From NCBI GenBank assembly GCA_964483805.1, contig CAZADH010000174.1, positions 1 through 12,973 of the forward strand: a stretch of DNA of 12,973 bases, given 5' to 3'. This document shows positions 1 to 8,800 of this stretch, in pieces. A program made the position numbers and the translations under genes. Within the stretch, counting starts at the first letter, position 1. Each line of letters opens with the position of its first letter. The notes below the pieces were generated by a model. The model was given only the letters and a program-made list of their open reading frames with translations. It had not been told where the DNA came from and made no database searches. The DNA comes from CAZADH01 sp964483805. GTDB taxonomy: Bacteria; Muiribacteriota; Ozemobacteria; Ozemobacterales; Ozemobacteraceae.

Positions 1-35
1 GCGCGCGTGGTTGTTGCTCGCTGCCAGCGATACGG

Positions 36-1541
36 TTACGATCGCGCGCTGACGCGTTGGCGTGGCGGGGTGGGGGCGGGTGTCGGGGCCGGCAGACCGC
101 CGGCGCTGGTCCAGATGACCTCACCCAGAAAACCATCGGCACCCAGCACCGGGGCGGCGGCTTCGCGTTCACCGGGAATCGGTTGACTCATGAAGGTGAT
201 ATAGACCAGTTCATCGAGTCGTCGACGCAACTGCAGTGCCGCCAACAACCAGGCCATCAATGCCGCCAGAAAATAGCCGGCGCCAAACCACAGGGGTTGA
301 TCGACGATGAGATTGACCAGGGTCAAGGCCCCGTTGGCAAACATGAAGATGAAGGCACCCCACCACACGTCGCGCGAGAAGTCGAAATAGAGTTGGATCT
401 GCATCGTCGCGAGAAACAGCACCTGGAAAAACGCGCCCCACAAACCCCAACGCACGATCGACAGCAGTTCGGCCGGATACTGGATCTTGGCGAGAATCTC
501 GGGCGCGAAGATGAAGCACAGCAGGGTGATGCCCCCCTGCAGCTTGACGATCTCGAAGAAATTGAAGCGCAGATTACGCCGCACATCGTCGACCCGGTTG
601 CGAATCGCTTCCAGGGGTTGTTCGCGCAACACCGCACCGTAATACGCGCGAAATACATCGTAAAACGTTGTCTCGACATTCATCAGATAGATGCCGAGGG
701 CCGGGATGATCGTCGCGTAGGCGAGAAACATGCCGGTGTCGTAAAGACCCGACGAATAGAGGCCGCGACACGGGCTGTCGCCATGCACCGAGGCCCAGAA
801 CAGCAGTTTGTCGATCCAGATCGCGATGTTGAAGAACAGCCCGATGGCCAGGTGGGTGCGGTACTGGGCCAGCGACCGCAACGCCCGCAACGACGGCATC
901 AACCCGGGGAACCCCAGCTCGCGCAGGATGCGCCACGAGAGCCCCAATAGGATGATGACCTGCCCCAGGACGAAGCCGAACAATGCGCCGTCGAGCCCCC
1001 ACCGCTCTGACAGCCAGCGGGCGCCCAGGAAACTCACCGTCGAACCGATCACGTAGATCCAGGAAATCGCCTGAAAATCGCGCAGACAACTGAGGTGAAT
1101 CATCGCCAACCACAAGAGACCCACCGTGACAAACCCCGCCAGGAACGTCAGTCGGTAAAACAGCGACAGCGGCAGAATCGGCACGAACAGCGCGCCGACG
1201 ACACCGAACAGCGCGCAGATGACCAACGCCATGCCCAGATAGGTGGGCGCCACCGCACCCACCCGGCCGGCATACAGCTCGTCGGCGAGGTAGCGGGTCA
1301 CCGGCATCTGGTAGAGGCCGGTGGCGATGAGCGAGAACGCATAGAAATAAACGATGGAAGTCCGAAAGATGGCGAAGTCGTGGCCCGAGAGCGTCAGCAA
1401 CCAACTGAGCAACCCGATGACCACCAGCGACACGATCCAGGGACCGGCGACGAGGAACGTCGCATAAAAGAAGCCCTGCAGGACGGCCGTGTAGGTGCCC
1501 CGTTGCACCAGGCGCTGCAAGCGAAAGCCAATGCCGGCCAT
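36..1541 (-). CDS. pelG: PelG, inner-membrane polytopic protein of Pel polysaccharide synthase
   Basis: PelG is the multi-spanning inner-membrane protein that works with PelD, PelE and PelF to make Pel polysaccharide and probably move it across the inner membrane. The N-terminus (MAGIGFRLQRLV) and the following AGPW motif (about residues 32-35) are typical of PelG. Hydrophobicity suggests about 12 membrane helices, roughly at 22-48, 61-78, 101-123, 131-150, 159-175, 185-203, 230-250, 270-287, 335-347, 363-383, 391-413 and 417-437, as expected for a MOP/Wzx-like flippase fold. The protein has 501 residues, longer than the roughly 456 I recall for Pseudomonas aeruginosa; the extra length is largely a hydrophilic Pro/Ala-rich C-terminal tail from about 451. 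Its ATG shares one base with the pelF stop (TGATG), and GGGAGGA lies just upstream as a good ribosome binding site. It is the last pel gene visible; the stop is TAA at 36-38. Confidence 0.95.
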   Translation of the reverse strand: MAGIGFRLQRLVQRGTYTAVLQGFFYATFLVAGPWIVSLVVIGLLSWLLTLSGHDFAIFRTSIVYFYAFSLIATGLYQMPVTRYLADELYAGRVGAVAPTYLGMALVICALFGVVGALFVPILPLSLFYRLTFLAGFVTVGLLWLAMIHLSCLRDFQAISWIYVIGSTVSFLGARWLSERWGLDGALFGFVLGQVIILLGLSWRILRELGFPGLMPSLRALRSLAQYRTHLAIGLFFNIAIWIDKLLFWASVHGDSPCRGLYSSGLYDTGMFLAYATIIPALGIYLMNVETTFYDVFRAYYGAVLREQPLEAIRNRVDDVRRNLRFNFFEIVKLQGGITLLCFIFAPEILAKIQYPAELLSIVRWGLWGAFFQVLFLATMQIQLYFDFSRDVWWGAFIFMFANGALTLVNLIVDQPLWFGAGYFLAALMAWLLAALQLRRRLDELVYITFMSQPIPGEREAAAPVLGADGFLGEVIWTSAGGLPAPTPAPTPPRQRVSARS

Positions 1542-3190
1542 CAGTGTCCTCCCTGTCCCGTCGGCTTCGCGGGATTCTCGACCGTCGCGGCCTCACCCGA
1601 ACCGGTGGGCGCCTGCGCCGGAGCCGGCGTCGCAGGCAGCAGATGCCTGTACATACGTCGGTAGCGTGCAAACAGGTCTTTCTCCTGATAGAAGGCGCGC
1701 ACGCGGGCCTTGCCGGCTCGGACCATGCGGGCATGCAGTTGCGCGTCAGTGCAGATCTCGAGAATGGCGTTGGCCGTCTGCCCAGGGGAGCGCAACGATG
1801 TGATGATGCCGCAGGGACCCAGAGCGCGGTCCTCGGGCGGGCCGCCCAGCAACAGTTCCTTGCAGGCTCCGACGTCGGTGGCCACACAGGGAATGCCCGC
1901 GGCCATGGCTTCCAGCAGCGTCAGCGGTTGGCCCTCCGAATGAGACGTGAGCACGCTCACATCGAGACGCGGATAGATCTCGCGCACATCGGCCGGGCCG
2001 TCCATGCATACCGCGGCCCCGATGCCCAGGTCGTCGATGAGGGCCCGGATCTCGGCGACGTATTCGGGGTCCTCGTCGAGCGGGCCGATGAGATGAAATA
2101 CAACGTCTGGACATTTCATCAAGACGATCCTGGCAGCTTTGATCAGGGTCTTGACGTCTTTGATCGGTACCACGCGGCCGACGAAGCCGACATGAAACCG
2201 TTGGGGATCCGGTGGCCGCGTGTCGCGCAGGTCGAGAAAACGCTCGATCTCAATGCCGTTGGGGACGATGTCGATCTTCTTCTCATCGGCACCCAAGCCA
2301 ATCTGCATGCGCCGGTTGCCCTCGAACAGGGTGACGATCCGATCGGCGAGACCGTAGGTCCAGGTGCCGAGGACCTCGAAGAAGTCGAACCAGAGACGCT
2401 TGAAGGCTCCCAGTTCTCGGCGCACGCGATGTTCCGGGTGCGGGTCGGCACGGATCCACTCGGCCTGGGTGATCTCGATGGCGCGCTCGCGCGTGTAGAT
2501 ACCGTGTTCGGTCAGCAGGAGCGGGCGATTGTGTAATACTTTGTGCATGCACCCGATCAGGCCGGCGTAACCGGTCGATACCGCGTGCACCACCCGCGCC
2601 GGCGCGAGGCGGGCCTGGAGAATCTGCATCAGTGGCAGGTGGATGAACCGCCAGGTCCAGAAGCTGTCGATGAACGAGGCCTCGGGCATCCGCCGCTGAT
2701 ACAGTTCGGTCAACAACGTGAACGCCTCGCGACTGGCGAACAGTTCGCGCAGGTGGTGACGGGTCCCTGCCGCCCGCAAGCGATGCAGCAAGGGGGCGAA
2801 CTCGGCCAGGGTGTGCGGACCGCCGGCATGATGCAAGCGGGCGATCTCGTTCATCAGGTGCTGCAGGTCGGGCGGGCAGGGGTGGGCCTGGTCGGGCAGA
2901 AACACCGGATCGTGCAGGTAGATGACCTGCAGATACCGCACATTCGCCGGCAGTGCGTAACGCAACTGCTGCGATCCGTCGCGCTGCGCGGCAATGTGGG
3001 TGAGCCCGAAGGTGAACTCGGGCAGACCGGTGATGAGGCGGTGCACCCAGCTCGACACGCCGCCGGTGACGTAGGGGTAGCTGCCTTCGAGCAGCAGTTC
3101 GATGTCGACCTGAGGCAGCGGCGCAGCAGCCGACGGCGCGCCGGTCGATGCAGCGGGCGGCATGATTGCCTGGGATGCGCTGGCGCTCAT
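1541..3190 (-). CDS. pelF: PelF, GT4-family glycosyltransferase (Pel polymerase)
   Basis: PelF is the cytoplasmic glycosyltransferase that polymerises Pel from UDP-sugar donors. The PelF-specific N-terminal block EGSYPYVTGGVSSWVHRL is at about residues 35-52, and TEHGIYTRERAIE at 227-239. The C-terminal GT-B half holds GFVGRVVPIKDVKTLI (335-350), whose Arg and Lys are expected to bind donor phosphates, and the GT4 EX7E motif at E419-E427 (EGQPLTLLE). I chose the ATG at 3190, giving 549 residues, because it overlaps the pelE stop as ATGA and the conserved block follows soon after; the open frame runs 46 codons further upstream, but that part is Arg/Gly-rich shadow sequence inside pelE. The ribosome binding site is poor, so coupling to pelE is likely. 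Both ends carry low-complexity Ala/Pro extensions (about 1-26 and 520-549). There are no membrane helices. Confidence 0.96.
   Translation of the reverse strand: MSASASQAIMPPAASTGAPSAAAPLPQVDIELLLEGSYPYVTGGVSSWVHRLITGLPEFTFGLTHIAAQRDGSQQLRYALPANVRYLQVIYLHDPVFLPDQAHPCPPDLQHLMNEIARLHHAGGPHTLAEFAPLLHRLRAAGTRHHLRELFASREAFTLLTELYQRRMPEASFIDSFWTWRFIHLPLMQILQARLAPARVVHAVSTGYAGLIGCMHKVLHNRPLLLTEHGIYTRERAIEITQAEWIRADPHPEHRVRRELGAFKRLWFDFFEVLGTWTYGLADRIVTLFEGNRRMQIGLGADEKKIDIVPNGIEIERFLDLRDTRPPDPQRFHVGFVGRVVPIKDVKTLIKAARIVLMKCPDVVFHLIGPLDEDPEYVAEIRALIDDLGIGAAVCMDGPADVREIYPRLDVSVLTSHSEGQPLTLLEAMAAGIPCVATDVGACKELLLGGPPEDRALGPCGIITSLRSPGQTANAILEICTDAQLHARMVRAGKARVRAFYQEKDLFARYRRMYRHLLPATPAPAQAPTGSGEAATVENPAKPTGQGGH
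1544..1553 (-). promoter_or_regulatory. Ribosome binding site of pelG
   Basis: The minus strand reads AGGGAGGACAC just before TGATG. The GGGAGGA core is spaced about six bases from the ATG of pelG and lies within the 3' end of pelF. It is much stronger than the sites before pelE and pelF, so PelG may be translated partly independently of coupling. Confidence 0.65.
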
Positions 3191-4407
3191 GCGGCCGGGC
3201 CCCAAAACTCGGCCAATGCCGCCAGATCGATCTCGACCGCGCGTCGCCGCAGGTGTTCGCTGTTCGCGGGGACGGCGGCGAAACCCCGCATGACCCGGGC
3301 GGTCTCCTCTTGCCGGCCCGCCCGCCACAACGCTTCGGCGTAATCGAGCAGGAATTCCGACGGCAGGGCGTGGCGGCGCTCGAGGCGGGCGAACCCGTCG
3401 ATGGCGCCGGCGTTGCCGATGAGCGCATCGTTGCGGGCCAACAGGGCGGCGGCCTCGGCATCCTCAGGGGCGGTCGCGAGCAGTCGGGTCAGCACGTCAC
3501 GACACTCGGTGGCGTGGCTCTGCAGCATCCAGGTGTCTTCGAGCCCCGACATCATGTACCGTTGCACGACGCGCACCAGCGCGAGGGCGCGCTCCCGAGA
3601 AGAATCGGCCGCCAGCTCGTCGCGACGGGCGCGAATCTCGGCGGCGTATCGTTCCTCGATGCGATCGAGGCCCCACGAAGAATAGAACTTGATATCGACA
3701 TCGGGATCGTCGAGGGTGCGGCGGATCAAGCCCACCGCGTCGTCGTGGGCGAACCGGGACAACACCTCGATCGAGCCGCGGGTGGTGGCCTTGTCGCGGT
3801 CGGTGAGCAGGTCGGTGATCGGCTCGATGGCCAGCGTCTCGAGCGCCTTTTCATCGGGGTCGACCGCGGCGAAAAACGGTTTCGGGTCGACACGGTATTC
3901 GATATACTCTTTATATACATCGTAAATACGCGATGGTGCTTCCTTGTTGCGCCCGCGCCAACCAAAAACAAACGCCAGGGTCGGCACGCCAAAGAACGGC
4001 ACGAAGAGCGCGATCGGCGCCGCCAGTCGTGCCCAGCGGCGCGCCTGTTCCTCGGCCGGCGGCACGTCCGGCATGGGGACACCGTTGGAGGTCACGGTGA
4101 CCGGGTCGGCGTCGCCGCTCACCGGAATGCGCATGGCCGCGACAGCCAGTAGCGCCGCCACCCCGTGCCAGAGCAGGATGCCCAGGCTGGCGGGCAGAAG
4201 TGCCTCGAGGGTCGCGATGAGCGCGATGTCACTCGGTCGCCCGGTGATGACCCGCCCGGTGAAAACCAGTTCACCCAACAGCGCCAGCAGCATGGCGATC
4301 CAGGCCGCCACCCGCCACCAGCGGTGTCGCCGTGCGGTGTCTGGGGCCGGCAACCCCTTGGCACTGCGCGCTTCCAGCGTTGGCGGTAGATTGGGCGCGG
4401 GAGTCAT
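3187..4407 (-). CDS. pelE: PelE-like inner-membrane protein with helical-repeat domain
   Basis: Its position between pelD and pelF and its architecture identify this as PelE, a component of the PelDEFG inner-membrane synthase complex that is thought to connect partners through helical repeats. The ATG at 4407 overlaps the pelD stop (ATGA) and gives 406 residues, somewhat longer than the roughly 330 I recall for P. aeruginosa. Hydrophobic segments lie at about 32-52, 62-94 (one long or two short helices) and 127-150. The soluble remainder is alpha-helical: a HEAT-like stretch at about 188-255 (ETLAIEPITDLLTDRDKATT and following), then TPR-like helices at about 300-400. PelE is poorly conserved in sequence, so the assignment rests on context as much as similarity. 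No convincing Shine-Dalgarno precedes the start, so translation probably depends on pelD. It ends in ATGA overlapping pelF. An AT-rich codon pocket lies at 3901-3935. Confidence 0.85.
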   Translation of the reverse strand: MTPAPNLPPTLEARSAKGLPAPDTARRHRWWRVAAWIAMLLALLGELVFTGRVITGRPSDIALIATLEALLPASLGILLWHGVAALLAVAAMRIPVSGDADPVTVTSNGVPMPDVPPAEEQARRWARLAAPIALFVPFFGVPTLAFVFGWRGRNKEAPSRIYDVYKEYIEYRVDPKPFFAAVDPDEKALETLAIEPITDLLTDRDKATTRGSIEVLSRFAHDDAVGLIRRTLDDPDVDIKFYSSWGLDRIEERYAAEIRARRDELAADSSRERALALVRVVQRYMMSGLEDTWMLQSHATECRDVLTRLLATAPEDAEAAALLARNDALIGNAGAIDGFARLERRHALPSEFLLDYAEALWRAGRQEETARVMRGFAAVPANSEHLRRRAVEIDLAALAEFWGPAA

Positions 4408-5828
4408 GGTTTGCCGGCCGCGCGCCGTGCCTCGTCGATGAACCGTTCGACCACCGCGGGCGGCACCTTGTACGGCGAGTCGCCTTCGGCGGTGCTGACA
4501 AACGTGTGCGTGCCGATGCAAACCCGCAACAGCCGATCGTCGCCGAACGGTTTGAACTGATAACTCTCGATCGCTGCCCGCAGCTTCTCGGTCAGGATCT
4601 TGGCGCCGGTCTGATCGGTCAGCGGCAGGATGATTGCGAATGACGACGGGTTGTCGAAACGACAGGCGATATCGACATCGCGAATGTTGTAGCTGAACAC
4701 CAGCCCGACGATCGACAGAAGATCGCGCTGCAGCTCGGGGGCCATCGCCTCGAAGTCGGCCAGCGCCAGGATCAACAACGACATCGGCAACCGATACCGC
4801 TGCGACCGGCTCATCTCTTCGCCGATGCGCAGGCCGAAATACTGATAGGAGTAAACGCCCGTCAGTTCGTCGTCGAGTTCGCGCGCCTTCAACCCCGAAA
4901 AATCGAGCGACTGCTCGATGGCCCGCGCGGCCCAGTCGGCGATGATGCCGAGAATGCGCAGATTTGCCGCATTCATGGCGAGAAACGGCAAACGGTCGAC
5001 GGCAATCACGCCGACCGTCGTCTGCCGTTGCGCCAGGAAGATCGGCGCCGCCAACAAGGTGCGCTCGCGCTCGGGGCGAAGGTTGTCGTCGTGGCCGGGC
5101 AGATCGCGGAAACTGACGACGCGGTCGCCGGCAAAGGCCTTGGCGATGAGCGGATGCGCGCGCCCCTTGGTCGCCAGAGTCTCAACATCGGCGTCGTCGT
5201 AACCCAGTTTCTCGGCCAACCGGATCTCGCCAGCGTCGTCGCGTAAATACAAACAGATACGATCCGCATGCAGGAACCGACCGGCCAGTTCGCAGACGGC
5301 CCGATGCAACTGCGCGGCGTCGAGACTCTCGAACCCGCGGGCCACACTGTAGAGCGTGCCGATGGTGTCCTGGCGGCCGACGATGCGTTTCTCGAGTTCG
5401 GTGTTCGCCTTCTCGAGGGCCGTGAAGTGCTGGTGCAGATTGTCGAACTGCGTCTGCAATTCGTCGTGGCGGTGCCGCCAGCGCAGGATCTCGTCGTGCA
5501 GCCGATCGTACATCTGGCCGAGAAACACGGCGACCACGGCAAAGGCAATGGTGATGACCTTGTCGTCGAGGCTCAAATGGAAACGGCCGAGGAAGAACTC
5601 TTCGAGCGACACGAGATAGAAATAGTAGCCGCCGCACAACAACGCGGTGAACAAGGCCGGTAAAGTGCCGTAGCGACCGGCAATCAGGATGATCGGCACC
5701 CACAACAACGAGAACGGCAACCCCTTGAATGCCGGATTGCCGGGAAAAACAAATGTATTGAGCAAAGCAATACATGCCACCATGAGCACCGCTTCGAGGT
5801 AAGGCCAGAGAATCGGGCGTTCTTTCAC
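4404..5828 (-). CDS. pelD: PelD, cyclic-di-GMP receptor of the Pel synthase (GAF + degenerate GGDEF)
   Basis: PelD is the membrane receptor that switches on Pel synthesis when cyclic-di-GMP binds. Using the GTG at 5828 (474 residues) there are four membrane helices (about 6-27, 38-54, 57-78, 91-105), a coiled-coil-like linker (about 106-155), a GAF domain (about 158-308) and a GGDEF-like domain (about 315-474). The expected GG(D/E)EF catalytic site is replaced by DNPSSF, so no cyclase activity is expected. The inhibitory-site motif RDVD (R383, D386) is kept ten residues before it, and R417 is a candidate third ligand-binding arginine. I prefer GTG 5828 because GGAGGG lies about six bases upstream and it forms a GTGA overlap with the preceding stop, matching the other junctions. 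Longer starts (ATG 5840, GTG 5864) lack well-spaced ribosome binding sites. The length fits the family (about 455 in P. aeruginosa, from memory). Confidence 0.95.
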   Translation of the reverse strand: MKERPILWPYLEAVLMVACIALLNTFVFPGNPAFKGLPFSLLWVPIILIAGRYGTLPALFTALLCGGYYFYLVSLEEFFLGRFHLSLDDKVITIAFAVVAVFLGQMYDRLHDEILRWRHRHDELQTQFDNLHQHFTALEKANTELEKRIVGRQDTIGTLYSVARGFESLDAAQLHRAVCELAGRFLHADRICLYLRDDAGEIRLAEKLGYDDADVETLATKGRAHPLIAKAFAGDRVVSFRDLPGHDDNLRPERERTLLAAPIFLAQRQTTVGVIAVDRLPFLAMNAANLRILGIIADWAARAIEQSLDFSGLKARELDDELTGVYSYQYFGLRIGEEMSRSQRYRLPMSLLILALADFEAMAPELQRDLLSIVGLVFSYNIRDVDIACRFDNPSSFAIILPLTDQTGAKILTEKLRAAIESYQFKPFGDDRLLRVCIGTHTFVSTAEGDSPYKVPPAVVERFIDEARRAAGKP

Positions 5829-8800
5829 CAGCCCCTCCATTCCACCGCGCCCCCAAGCTGCCACTGACCGTACCGCCCACCGTCACCAAAATGGCTGATG
5901 GTCGAATCGAGGGCGCTTCCGGTCAGTCGCCACTCGAGTTGGCGACCGAGCGGTCCCGCCACGGTGAGGGTGCCGCCACGGAAATCGGCGCGGCCCGAGG
6001 TGGCGGTCGGCAGTTCGCGACCGGCAAACAACTCCCAATTCACCTCGAGGCGTTGCCACTGGTCGGTGCCGACCAGCGCGATCTGGTGGGTGTGCAGCCC
6101 GCGCGGCGAATAATAGACGTTGCCGCCGCGGCCGTCGGAATCGTCGTAGGTCGTGGTGTACCGCAACCAGCGGCGGGCGGGCCGACCCCAGTTGCGTTCC
6201 CAGGTCATGCTCAGGTGTCGCCAGGGATTGCCGTCCGACCATTGTCCCGCCGCGCCGTCGAGCGTGAGGCCCAGGCGCGGCTGCACCATGCGCTTCCAGG
6301 TCAGATCGAACCCGCGTTTGGTCAGGGTCTGTCGCACGGCCTCGGGCGTGTCGAAGACCGGGTCGATGAACAAATGCAGCCGCGTTTCACGGTCGTGCCG
6401 GCGCCAGGTGTGGGTGAAGGCCGGCAGGAACCCCTGCATCGTCTCGCCCCCGGTACCGGCCACCGCCTGCCACCGCCACACCGATGCCTGCTCGGCATGC
6501 GGCACGCGATGGAATTGCAGGCTCAGTGAACGACCGGCGAAAGAGCGGTGATCATATTTACGTTGTACATATCTATGGTCGATCAGTTCGGCGTCGGCCC
6601 AGCGGCCGTCGCGCACCAGGCCGCGCGCAAAGACCCGCGTGCGTGTGTGGTCGATCTGCTCGGTGTCGCGACGGTTGTCGATGGTCGCGACGGCGATCGG
6701 TCCAAGGTCGCGGGTCAGTTCGCGCCGTTGGCGTTGCCATTCGTCACGCTGCGCCGGCGTCAGCGCGGCGATGCGGTCAGCCAGGGTGCGGTGCATCGTG
6801 CGCGCGAGGCGGCGCCGTCCGCTCTGCACGGCAACCGGTTCGGCCGAGAGCACGGTGGTCGCACGCGGCAGCGCAGGGTTGCGCCAAACCTCGGCATACA
6901 ACGGCTGGGCGGCCCGCCACCGTCCCCGCCAACCCAGTTCCTGGGCGAGCCGCAATGTAGTGCTCGCGTCGTCGGGGGCCACCGTGCGCAGCGTCGTGCG
7001 CAGGCGCAGCGCGGTCGAGGCCAGGCCGGCCCACTCGGCGGTTTCCGCGGTCTGTCGCAACAACGGGGCATCGGTGGGTGACGCAGACAACACTGCCATC
7101 TGGTCGGGGAGCGCGGCCGCCGGTCGCTGTCGCCACAACTCGATCTGCGCCCGTTGCAGACGCGCGGCCCGATCGCCCGGAACGGTCGCCAGGTGCGCCG
7201 ACAGAGACGCAATCTGGCGGCGGTAGAACGTGTCGATGCGCTCCGGTCGCTCGGCCGCAAAAGCGCCGGCATGCACCGGCGAGACCCGGGCGAGCAGCGC
7301 GGCGGCCGATGCTTCCAGGGCTGTGTCGAACGGGTCGCGGCGCACCTGATCCCATGCGACCTCGGCTGCTTTCTCGAACTGGTCGACCTGCACCGACGCA
7401 TCGATCAAGGCCAGTGCCTGCTCGCGACTCGGGTCGCGGCGAAACTCCGCCCAGGTCAACGCGGCCACCATCTTCCAGTCGCGGTTTTCGCGGGCCAGTG
7501 CCAACACCGTCGCGCGCAACCCATCGTCGTCATGAAACCGTTCGATCAACGGTGCCAGCACAGTGAAGGCCTGACGGCGCTCACCACTGCGCAGCAGACT
7601 CTCGCCGATCTGGCGCGTCACCGTCTCGTCGGTCGGGGTGCATCGCTGGGCCTGACGCAACCACAGTTGCGCCGCGCGCTCGTTGCCGCCCTGGTGCGCT
7701 CGCTCAGCCAGTTGCAGGGGCCAGGTCACCGCATCGGGATCGAGGCGGGCCAACGCCGTCAACGCGCGGACCTCGCCGGTGCGATCGTGGCGCTGCCGGG
7801 CGATCGCCAGCAACCGCTCGTGAATGGCACGGACCTCGGCCAGCCGCGTCTGGCCATCGATCGCGGCAGCCACTGCTGGTTTCGCCGTGGGCGTTTTTCT
7901 GGCTGCCCGGGCCCCGGCGGTCATTTCTTGCTCGATGGCGAGCAGGCGCTGCCGATAGGCGCGGTCGGCTTCGTCCCATTGCCCCAGTGTGAAGGCCGCT
8001 GCGGCAATGACGCCGGTTGCCGCCGCGGTCAGCGAACGATCGCGAACCGTCCGGGCGTCGGCAAGAGCCCGCGACGCGTCGCCACGCTCGAGAAACCACT
8101 GGGCGCGCGTTAATCGCTGCGCCGCCGACAAGCGTGCTACGGGTAATACTTCGTAAATACGCATCGCCGCCGACGCCTCGCCGGCCGCCGCCAGGGTGTC
8201 GGCATAGGCCAGACGCAACGCCGTGTCGCGCGGTGCTTCCCGGCACAGACGGCCGAACAGATCGCGCGCTTGCGCCAGTTGCCCCGACCACGCCAGCCGG
8301 TCGGCGATCTTGCGTCGGCGCGCCCGCTGCGGTTTAACCGCCTCTGCCCGCTGCAACAGTGCGATGGCACCCGGCAGGTCCTCGATCCATTCGGCGACTT
8401 CGGCGGCCTTGTCGAGCAGTTCGACATCACGGGGTGCCCGCACCAATAATTGGCGCAACAGTGGCATGGCCTTGCGGGGTTGCTGCGACCACAGGTACCG
8501 ATCGGCGGCCTTGCGCAACAGTTCGGGGTCGTTGCGCCGCCGACCCACGCGCTCGAAGATCTGCGCCGCTTCGGTGGCGTTGCCCGCCCACTCGGCCAAC
8601 TCGGCGACCTTTAGCTGCAACTCTATATTGTTGGGATCGGTCGCCAGCAGGTGCCGTGTGTGGGCGAGCGCCGTCGTCGGCTTCCCTGCCCAGCCCGCCC
8701 GCTCAGCGATGCGCCGACTTCGGTCGGCCGTCGGGGCCAGTCGATGTGCCTCGGTGTACCACGTCAGCGCGTCGTCCAGTTGGCCCGCGGTCTCGAGCAA

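Noticed and set aside
18..30. Small hairpin just after the pelG stop (TCGCT-GCC-AGCGA)
   Set aside because: A 5-bp stem with no following T-run is too weak to call a terminator; the operon may continue past the left edge.
57..950. Long open frames on the plus strand opposite the pel genes (for example 57-950, 1544-2536, 2543-3343, 3166-4152 and 7154-8113)
   Set aside because: They lie antisense to well-recognised genes, are rich in Arg, Gln, Gly and His, have no domain motifs, and are expected from high-GC codon bias.
574..1887. Large minus-strand frame overlapping the pelF/pelG junction
   Set aside because: It is an out-of-frame Arg/Pro/Ala-rich shadow; the pelF and pelG frames carry conserved motifs and joined start and stop codons.
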